Assembly (NCBI RefSeq): GCF_001039355.2
Contig: NW_019775665.1
Location: forward strand, 21,535 to 85,534
Length of the DNA stretch: 64,000 bases
Source: Lingula anatina
Lineage: Eukaryota > Brachiopoda > Lingulata > Lingulida > Lingulidae
Reading direction: 5' to 3'
Below, one piece after another: positions 55,607-64,000 of the stretch. The first letter of the stretch is position 1. The number at the start of each line of letters is the position of its first letter. Both the position numbers and the translations under genes were made by a program. The notes beneath the pieces were generated by a model, which saw nothing but the letters and a program-made list of their open reading frames with translations, did no database searches and was not told the DNA's origin.

Positions 55607-57337
55607 CAGCGACATGTTCCACCCCTCTCGGCATCTCCAATGGCTTTATCATCACCACAGGACCTTACGTGAATGGTACTACGGTGATGTATGGCTGTAT
55701 GACTGGGTTTAGGATGTCTGGTACACCGTCACAGCTCTGTAACTCCTCCCTGGAGTGGGAGGGGCTACCCCCTAACTGTACCCAGCCATCTGAACCGACG
55801 GAAACCGTCACCAACAGTACGTTTCTGGTCAACTGTCTTCGACTTTGGCTTCGATGCATTTAATATGGACGTTGAGTCGATTTTTATTCACTTATTTTTA
55901 AAAAATGAAATCTCCCTAATTTCTGGTTATGAACATTTAAATGCGGTTTAGGCCTATCAAAATGAAATTTCGAGTGGCATTACTTACATTAATGCAATAG
56001 AAGCGCAGTTTGCAATGGGTTTCTAAATTAGAAATTAGAAAATAGTTTATCTTACTTGATTGTTTTAATCTTTTCTTCTAATCTTGTCGTTTCAGTTGTC
56101 CCGTATTGGGTATTTCTAGTCGCAGCTTGCCTCATACTGCTTTGTCTTATATTTATCGTCATTGTGTCGTGTCTGTATTGTGTATTTAAACGGTAAGTCG
56201 AATTTAAAATAGTGCTCTGAATTCTAAAACATAGGTACATATGCTATGATAAAGCAAGAGAAGGGATGAAGTAAAATTTGAAGCCTTATTAATTACAAAT
56301 TAAAGTAGGAAGAGTGAAGAATTTTTCATCAACTACTTCCCTTTCATCGCATTCTTTGGTTCCAATATAAGTTTAGGCTTTATTTGAATTTTCGATTTCT
56401 ATGCCATATGTTTTTTGATAAACGAATATGATAAAAGCAAGGCATTAACCAATGATCATTTCAGTCTTTTTACTGTTTTAAAGAGTAAAATGCATCTTTT
56501 AATTTAAGCCCTTTAAATCCGCTTTTTTAAATTACTTATTTTATCATTTCAGGCGGTCGCATGGAGAAAACCAAGTCAGGTCGTCCCCACTACCGACCAT
56601 TGTGACGCCACGCGAGGAAAAGGTCCATTTTGCCGGGGATCTATATTCAAACGATGGGGTAAGGACGTACAACTAATGCACGGTACAACAGGAGAGTGGC
56701 CAATCTCCATATCTCAATGTCAATTATTATTAATGTTGTATAAAAAAGCCATTCTTTTAATTTGATTGTTTACGTTTTCATTCACAAGTGGTCCTTTTAG
56801 AAATTATGAAAACAAATTATCGAATTAAATTTCTGCTTGAATGGAAGAAATATTTGTCATATTTATTTATTGCAGGTGCTATACGTTAAGAGTTATCATT
56901 CGTCCGGGCCGGAAAGTACGCAATACATGAAGGGAAATACGACGCTTGCCACTGAAGACGGAGGCTGGATTACAGTGGTGACAGACGATTTTCTTCCCAA
57001 GAATGGACGCCTACCTTGCACGTGCAGCGCGCACTGGCAAAAACACTATCATTTCCGGCGTTTTACAGAGACGAAGGATATCTCCACAATGACCGACTTT
57101 AAGAAAAACAATACAACGCTTGAGGCGGATGCTACCAGTCCTAGAACGTCGACGGATTCTGGTGAAAATAAGTTTAGGAAAATAGCTGAGATGGTGGGCA
57201 CCAAAGCCACCATTGCCGAGGCGTTAGGAAGAAACACACAACTGGCGGTGAAATACAAACAACCGGCTAAAAAGTTAGAAAATAAATGGCTGCCGCATTC
57301 ACATAACGTGAGATATGAAAACCAAAGTACGAAATGA
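52860..57337 (+). CDS. Single-sushi type I membrane protein A
   Basis: I do not recognise a named orthologue. Five coding exons, 52860-52944, 55610-55816, 56096-56192, 56553-56658 and 56876-57337, give 318 residues with consistent phases (1, 1, 2, 0). Residues 1-28 are a signal peptide or anchor; about 30-85 form one sushi/CCP domain with four cysteines (TC, YGC, LC, NC) and the W-x-G-x-PP-x-C ending, with N-glycosylation sites NGT, NSS and NCT. About 98-125 is a hydrophobic membrane segment (VPYWVFLVAACLILL and onward) followed by KRRRS, a cytoplasmic stop-transfer signal. The roughly 190-residue tail is Ser/Thr/Lys-rich with tyrosines in DLYSND and LYVKSY that could be phosphorylated. Sushi domains bind proteins or glycans in complement factors and adhesion receptors, so a small surface receptor is plausible. 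A tandem paralogue follows at 60541. Confidence 0.87.
52994..53053. repeat. (CT)n microsatellite in sushi A intron 1
   Basis: About 30 CT units after a C run. Intron 1 (52945-55609) is otherwise AT-rich with a T run near 54326-54345 and no other feature I can support. Confidence 0.95.
55516..55606. repeat. (CAT/CAC)n(ATT)n tract adjoining the sushi exon acceptor
   Basis: CAT/CAC triplets pass into ATT triplets and run up to the acceptor TATTCCAG/CG at 55609. The polyhistidine and polytyrosine frames across it are composition artefacts. Confidence 0.9.
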
Positions 57338-57807
57338 CCGCTGCTCAATTTTTTAAAAAATATATTTAATATCAAAAAGAAACAATAAAAATGCACATGT
57401 CTACGGAAGAAGGGCGTGATATAACTTCATGCTACTTTAGTGACATTAGCCTATATTCTGTGCATGCTGCCACAATTGTGGTGTTTCTTATTTGCCTTTA
57501 TTTGCCTGTCTCGTCTTTTTGAATTTATTTAATTTGCATGATAGAACGCCTTATATTCTTGTAGAAATGCATGCATGACAATCGACACTAATTGGCTCCA
57601 AATGCCATTGTTTCATTGTGTTCACTTTCATATGAATTCCTTCATTTACTATGGGTATTGTAAGAAATTTCACATTGCTGGTAATAGAAGGTGAACAATT
57701 TTATAATTATTTCCAAATTTTGATTATGCTCAGACACGCGTGTTAATCTTAAGCCGATTCTGTCTAGCCTGTTTGTTGCAATGTTGGTGCTTTTTTGCCT
57801 TATTGTG

Positions 57808-57813
57808 AATAAA
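57808..57813 (+). terminator. Sushi A poly(A) signal
   Basis: AATAAA about 470 bases after the stop. An earlier candidate, CAATAAAAA, lies near 57384. Confidence 0.45.
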
Positions 57814-57829
57814 TGGATTATATTTTCCT

Positions 57830-60500
57830 ACACAATTTACGGTTTAATATCTTTTTATTGAACTACATACATAGCCCTTATAAAATCCCTACCTCACTGT
57901 ACAGGGCCTCAGCCAAGACCAATGTAAAACCACCTGTTTAATAATCCAGTAGCCATTATGTCTTTAAAATTTAACGTTATCCCCCTGTGGCCTTGTAACT
58001 TCATCCTTAGGCTGAAAAGAGTTACATTAAAGCGTTGTATTCAGTAACGCTGTATGTAAAATTACAACACAAATAACTTTATTCAACTGGTATCAGTTTT
58101 CGGCGAGGCTTTATTGAACATGTCAAAATTCAAAAGTTTCTTAAAATCACTGCAACTTTAACAGTGCATTGATGTAATGAAGCGCTGATTGCTGGCGTAC
58201 GATGTTGCGTGATAGATTATTCAGTGATCAAAGGTTAAACCTTTAACTGTAAGTTGATTTCGATTTGATAATACAGAATTTAAAGAAACATGCAAGCTCC
58301 ATTGTCTTCGTCGACTTTTTCAATGTATTGCAAGCGTTGCTAAAGCTGAACAACACAAATCGTTTTGACAAAAAGCTACGACGTTCCTTCTTCTGGGGTA
58401 ATGTGCCGGGTTTATGGGCTGATAAAAATGGCAAAAGTTCAACCATGTCGATGTAAAAACCTTCAACTGGGTTCCCATACCTAGATCGATCTAACAGGAT
58501 CGGTCCATCTCCAAGTGGTTTCTCGCTAAATTGCTTTCAACTTAAGCGGCTTAGATGTCTGGCACGCCTACTAAAGGTGCTAAACGATTGTTAATTTCCC
58601 CCTAACAGCTTCTATAGGCGTGTCAGACATGTAAGCCTCTTAATTTGATTGCAATTTAGCGAGAATCCCCTTGGAGATAGATCGATCCACAGTTAGTTCG
58701 ATAGGGGCTGGGAATGGTCCCAGAACTCTAATAACGCCCGTATTAAAACCCACGTTAAAATGCCATCGAATTTGAAATGCATTGTACTTAATGCCTCAAT
58801 ATTTAAACGCTGTGATAGGATTTACTTTTCAAACGGCTGTGGTGTTGTAATGCTATCCCTCTGCAAATACGTCTATTGCACAACTATTATTGGTAGATTT
58901 ACAGAAGTTATTTGATCATCTTTACAAAGTTTTGACGACGAAGATTAAAAGCCGTTTACTCATTTAAAGCGTCATCAATGTCAATTTGTTCAAATTATCA
59001 CGAAATATTTATCCAAAAATAAGGACCACTTTATCCTACAATTTGCAATAACATTGTGATGGCCTTTGAACAAAGGTTAGATTGGTGTGTGCCTGCTTTT
59101 TGACAAATGGTAGATCTGAGAAGAGTTTTGAGAGGGATTACGAAGGAAAAAGATAGGAATAAGAGGTCTTATGACGGCTGTGACACCGGAATCCGCAATA
59201 TTGAAATCTAACATGAACTACGCCCTTTAGTACACACATTATTGCAAATAAAATCCGTATTTAATATTATCCTTGTGTTAAATATTTCATTAAAGTTCTT
59301 AAGTTGCCAAAAGCAAGTCAATTCAGTTTCAAAACTCCCTTGCATGTTGACAGAGGACAGAGGCAATACATTATGCCCGTCACGTAACCCCAAGATTGTC
59401 TTAATCTTACGGGTTACGACCGTTAAATTAAAGAAACGCACCGAGTCTATGAAAGTGTCCATTATACCGGCTGGTATATTTCTTCTAAATTTTAAACGCT
59501 AAAAGGACAAACAGCGTACTGCTGTGACATTTGACCCATCGAGCCTTGACCCTACCACGGCCATGTCCCGGGTTTAAGTCCATAAACATTTTTCATACGT
59601 TGGTTTCAAATTTCCAACCCCATTGTTTCCCAAATAAAACAGATTAGTTTAACAAATAAAGCGTTGCGATTTTTTATGCGCGGTAAATACACTGAACTGT
59701 TGCCGAAACCAAATTGAGCGCATGATAGAGCCTAGGGTATCAGGTGTGTGTATACCCGTTTCTATAAACATTTCTATTCACGTGGAGTGTGTTGTCATTT
59801 GTTTGCCTGTGACCTCTGACCCCTGAAGAGGCTAAGTAAATCAAACACACTGCATGCTGTAGTTGACTGGTACCTTACCTGTCTATTCCCGCTGGCCGAC
59901 GAGAAACAAGATGGTGGTCTTCTGAATACATGTATTAACCGGGTAGATACATTGAATATTTTGAGACTTGGTATGTCTAAAGGTATTTCTAATTTCTACG
60001 TTTTATCCCATAAAAGAAAAAGGTTGAATCCAATTGATTTATTCTGTCTATTCCTTTCTTTCTCACTCGCTCTTCGTTTTTTTTTTCAATGAAATCTGTA
60101 ATCCGACAGGCGATGTTTTAGTCAAAGCAGTATAGGGGTCTGCTTGAAATATCCGATCAGTCAAAGACCCAATAACACGCCCGTGAAGTGAAATTTTTCA
60201 TAGGAAGATAGTAATGAAAGTCAGGAACTTTGTGGCAAGTGGTCTCTCTCTGTTAGATAATGTAATAGATGTATTTTCAAGCTTCCAAATGCAGCTTGTA
60301 AAAATGCGAATCTTTGATAGGTTTTAGAATGTGAATTCACTTCCTTTCAGGTATTTTTTTTAATTTTTGATTAACATGACAAACATAGACACTGCTAATC
60401 TTGAATTTGAAATCGGTAGCCACGGATTTTGACAAGAGCAGTTTCTTAAGTCGGATACTACATATCCTTCATGTAGTGATTTATGATTGAAATTTTCTTT
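57830..60500. other. Intergenic between the sushi paralogues
   Basis: No supported exon. It contains the 257-bp foldback element at 58467-58723. A leader exon of sushi gene B must lie near its right end; the region around 59880-59970 is a weak candidate. Confidence 0.5.
58467..58723. mobile_element. Foldback element with long inverted arms, copy 1
   Basis: Two arms of about 110-120 bp pair with each other. Examples: TCTCCAAGTGGTTTCTCGCT against TCTCCAAGGGGATTCTCGCT read on the other strand, and GTCTGGCACGCC against GTCTGACACGCC. The ends carry CTGGG and an internal GATCGATC. No coding capacity. Confidence 0.8.
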
Positions 60501-60540
60501 CATTTCATTTTTGTGATATTTTCCTTTTACAGCTACAAAA

Positions 60541-62338
60541 ATGACTACATGGCTATGTGCCTGTGTCCTTTGCGCTTGCGCACTTGGGTGGCACGTCACA
60601 GGTAAGTGTTAACTGGTGTGGCAAGATCAGACGCTGGTAGAAAACTATTTATGCTAAAACAATCTGTACTTAACGTACACGGACAGGGGGATTCTTTAAT
60701 CCGACTCCTACAATATTTTGGTCCTTTCCCTCCTTTTTTATACCTCCGCATTTTCAATGAATGTTAACTCTCACGATCTTTTTCCAATTTTAACAACATT
60801 GTTTGAGTTAATACGTGTACATCTAAAGTTTTTAACACTGCAATACATGATTACGTTTTTTCTCATAGCAAATATTATATCGTTTTAAACAGCTAGAAAA
60901 ATCCAACATTTTGTTTTATTATTTCTGTATTTCAGACGCCGCCTGCCCCGACCCCGAAAATGTCACCAACGCCATCATTGTGACAACTGGTCCGTATAAC
61001 GGCGGCGACATTGTGACGTATTACTGTACGTCAGACGCTATCATGAGTGGAGTGCCCTCTATGCTTTGTGTGGGTAACACTAACCAATGGCGGGGCTCAC
61101 CTCCCACGTGTGAGACGACAACGACCGCCGCCCCCACCACCACCACTGTGAAGAACTACTATGAACTCGTCAGTGGTACGTGTGTTCTCCTGACTATGAG
61201 CTCATTCCCAATAAAACTGTCGATCTACGTGGATCGATCCAACTCTGCGAAAACTCTGGCTGAATGCAAACAGTTGTACAAATTTTAAAACACGCTTCCT
61301 CTTGTTTCCAACGTGCTGTCGTGTTAGCCTGGTAATCTGATTGCATTCAGCGAGAGTCCCTGCGGAGTTGGATCGATCTAAGTAGAACGATCGTTCCATT
61401 GGGAATGAGCCTATGAACCAGATTTAGCAGCAACAATATCTTTTTAAATACTTTTCTTTTTTTTTTCTCATTTTCATTTTAGAACCTTTTCTTACTTAAG
61501 TTTTGGATTTAATTATGTTATTATATGATAATATATTTAGAAGCAGCTTTTTTTAAATTTTTCAAACATTTTCCAGGTGTTTTGGTAGACGAGTGGGTCT
61601 TCATCCTTACAGTTGGCATATTCTCAGTGTTACTGATAATTCTCATGGTGATGGCGCTTCTCATTCTATGCTGCTACTGGAGGTGAGTTAGCAGAGACTT
61701 CTTATCTCTTTTGTATAAGCTGAGATCCCTTTTTATTTATTATCCTTATTATTTTTTGTTAACAGATCTTATTTCGATCGTGAAAATATACGGTGGGTGA
61801 ATATTTTAGTGTTGAAATGTAACTGTTTTTAAAAGGGAGTTGAATATCAAGGGCGCGAATAATGGAGTGTATTGTAGTTTAATTCAAAAACTTTTTAACT
61901 TGTTTGTTCTGTAGTAAAAACCTAACCTATGGTGTCATAGCTTTAGTTCTAGCGTACTGATTTCAGATATATCTCGTTTTAGGCGCTACAATAACGGGAC
62001 GACAATCAAAACCATAGAGAGACAGCCCACTGTACAGAGTATAGTTTTGATGGACATAGAAAAGGACGGCTACAGCGTCACTCCCAACGGCAGCAGGTGC
62101 GTGACACAAGCAGTGGTGACTTGAGAGAGATAGAGAGAGAGTTGCTCTTCTCTGTACATGCTTTTTATAAGGCTTAAATCAGCTTTGACTCTATAAGCAC
62201 AAGAATTCACTGTAATGTGTCCAGTGTATAAGTTGCTTGCGAGATGGTTACACAGATATACCCTGATGTCGTTAACGGTTTTTTTAAGGTAGTTGTGTTT
62301 GTTTTACTTTCAGTCGGCGGTCTTTTGAAGCATACTGA
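60541..62338 (+). CDS. Single-sushi type I membrane protein B
   Basis: Exons 60541-60601, 60936-61175, 61577-61682, 61983-62096 and 62314-62338 give 181 residues; phases 1, 1, 2, 2 close at the TGA. An acceptor (TTTTACAG, ending 60532) just before the ATG implies a leader exon. Domains: Cys-rich signal peptide, about residues 1-20; one sushi domain with four cysteines (AAC, YYC, LC, TC) and the W-x-G-S-PP-x-C ending; a TTTTAAPTTTT stalk likely to be O-glycosylated; one hydrophobic membrane segment (about 107-130); a short basic tail of about 45 residues ending SRRSFEAY. Exon order, the first two phases and the TTGPY core of the sushi exon match gene A, so the two arose by tandem duplication, with very different tails. 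Function unknown; a surface receptor or adhesion protein is inferred. Confidence 0.87.
61200..61410. mobile_element. Foldback element copy 2, in sushi B intron 2
   Basis: GCTCATTCCCAAT at the left end is inverted as ATTGGGAATGAGC at the right end, and GATCGATCCAACTC with CTGAATGCAA continues the arms (about 70 bp each). It starts 24 bases after the exon 2 donor. GATCGATC and the CTCGCT(G/A)AAT block resemble the element at 58467, so the two are probably related families. Confidence 0.8.
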
Positions 62339-62753
62339 CATGAAGTTTACGACGTGAGGTGGCGCTGTTATGTTGGTCAAGACAAGGCCTTCAAAACTAT
62401 ATGCTGCTCTTGGATTTTATTTCGAATTTTTCATATTATCCCCACCATAAATCTGTACATGTATATGTTTTATTAACATGTAAAGTTTTGTTTTGTCATC
62501 TCAGTAAAATACTAGACCGGATGAAGGTTTTTCATCTCGAAAGAAACTATTTATTTATTCATTGAGTCAAGGTTGTTTTGGCATCGCTTGACCTTAAACT
62601 ATGTCTGTTCAAATTATCATTCTAAAACGATATGATTTATACATGTGAAAGTGACAAAGCTAGTCATCCCATGTTATATCTATGATGAAAGCAATGTTCT
62701 CTGGACTTATTGTGTTATATGTTTATGTATATGTTTTATGTGCTTTTAAAATG

Positions 62754-62759
62754 AATAAA
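62754..62759 (+). terminator. Sushi B poly(A) signal
   Basis: AATAAA about 415 bases after the stop codon, followed by T-rich sequence. Confidence 0.5.
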
Positions 62760-62769
62760 TTATTTTGCT

Positions 62770-64000
62770 TAATGTTCTACATTTAGTTGATTGAGGGAGT
62801 AAAGTACTGACATTCTTCTTATTTTATTGGATAACCTCATAAAAACATTTAAATATTATTTGATTGTAAACTGACCTATCACGGCCTGATAAAAATATTT
62901 ACCAAAATAATATGAGTCTCCCCCCCCCCCCCCTTACACAAATCAATACGACACAGGCGCTTGGTGCTTATGGTTGCGTAATGCATCATGCAGTATTTTT
63001 TAATGTCTTATGTTTTGTGTATAACCAAAGATACGGGCATGCAGGCATGGTAACAATGACTTTCCTGTTGTATTTACCTGCCAAAAACTGTTAAAAGTTT
63101 GTCAGAGAAGATAATTAAGCTAAATTATACTGGTTGTATAAAGACGCTGCCTCTGCCGCGGTAATACGACTAAATACGTCCCAGTTAAAATGTTTAATGT
63201 CAGCGTCTGGGCAAATGTCTACAGTCTACTGCCCCTCTTTAAGGCGGTCAAATGGCTCATTTCAAAAAATATTTTCAGGTGTTCAGGTTTAAATAAATTG
63301 TACTAGAGGTACCAAAAATATAGTTTAAAAGAAAATGAAAAAAATGGCTTACTTTTGGGTGCCGAACTAAGTCGAGTTGGGGGGGGGGGGTGATTAGCAA
63401 GGAATAAAATAGTACACCTGAATGAGCAAATCAAGAAAAATAAAATCGTACGCTGTTAAGGTTCAGTTTTTTCACTTTTCAGCATATATGCAACACTGTA
63501 AACACATTTCAAGGAAAACCGATATGCCTGTTGTCATGAAACTCACAGGAGTAATCGATCTTACTAAAACGCAGGTCAAGTTCGAAAATCGGCATGATCT
63601 GGCCACTATTTTAGTAGTTATGCTTTTTTTTCACTTTTCAGCATATATGCAACACTGTTAACACAATATAAGAAAAACAGATAGGCCAATTGTCATTAAA
63701 CTCACAGGAGTGGTCAATCCTGCTAAAACGGAAAAAAATCAGCATAATCGGGCCATTATTTTAGAAGTTATGCTGTTTTTTCACATTTCCTCAGATTCAA
63801 TTCTTAGGCATTAACAGTTTCATTATTTAATTAATAAGATACGTAAAAGTGTTTGTTTGACATTTCCTGCATCTTTACAACATTATTAGTTGATTATGTA
63901 AAAATGATGGTAAACTTGTTATCGTGTATTGTGTAATAAAGTTTCAAAAATGGAAATAAACTCATATCATTGCAGTTTGTCAGATTCAATCATTCACTAT
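62770..64000. other. Right-edge intergenic sequence
   Basis: No supported gene. It contains C and G runs (about 62920-62933 and 63380-63390) and the tandem repeat at 63467-63790. Confidence 0.5.
63467..63790. repeat. Tandem repeat of about 159 bp, two copies and a partial third
   Basis: TTCACTTTTCAGCATATATG opens units near 63471 and 63630, and a partial third opens near 63779. Unit interiors share CAACACTGT, AAACTCACAGGAGT and the CTAAAACG block. Confidence 0.8.

Noticed and set aside
55509-55712. Polyhistidine/polytyrosine peptide
   Set aside because: A frame through the CAT and ATT microsatellites; the real sushi exon begins at 55610 in another frame.

Overview
This is animal nuclear DNA: AT-rich, with split genes (GT-AG introns mostly 0.3-0.6 kb), AATAAA poly(A) signals, many microsatellites and small non-autonomous transposons. 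Gene content fits a protostome. The contactin carries an N-terminal C-type lectin domain, as in Drosophila Cont. Together with secreted chitin-binding-like repeat proteins this suggests a mollusc or another lophotrochozoan; that placement is inference, and I cannot name a species.

Layout. (1) 1-5353 and 9602-16605, both minus strand: two paralogous, very long, repeat-built secreted proteins. They share a signal-peptide exon, a four-cysteine chitin-binding-like module and a two-cysteine repeat of about 60 residues that I do not recognise. The first runs off the left edge. (2) 16.6-26.1 kb: a long stretch with no gene I can support. (3) 27396-38989, plus: a complete contactin of 25 coding exons and 1279 codons (lectin-like domain, six Ig, four FN3, GPI signal), with its 3' UTR to about 40.9 kb. 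(4) 41515-49177, plus: CCP110/CP110, the centriole-capping protein, with an assembly break, a probable U12-type intron and locally duplicated exon pieces. (5) 52860-57337 and 60541-62338, plus: two tandem paralogous type I membrane proteins, each with one sushi (CCP) domain. (6) The right edge holds a tandem repeat and no gene.

The neighbours do not form one pathway. Contactin is a cell-surface adhesion protein (axonal and septate junctions in other animals), CP110 is centriolar, the repeat proteins look extracellular and structural, and the sushi proteins look like small surface receptors. The strongest candidates for something undescribed are the repeat-protein pair with its private Cys-pair domain and the single-sushi membrane pair.

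Assembly caveats. Two N-gaps (223-473 and 13720-13752) and three single Ns (12372, 41136, 47607) lie at repeat edges or exon breaks. Several apparent anomalies probably reflect assembly.
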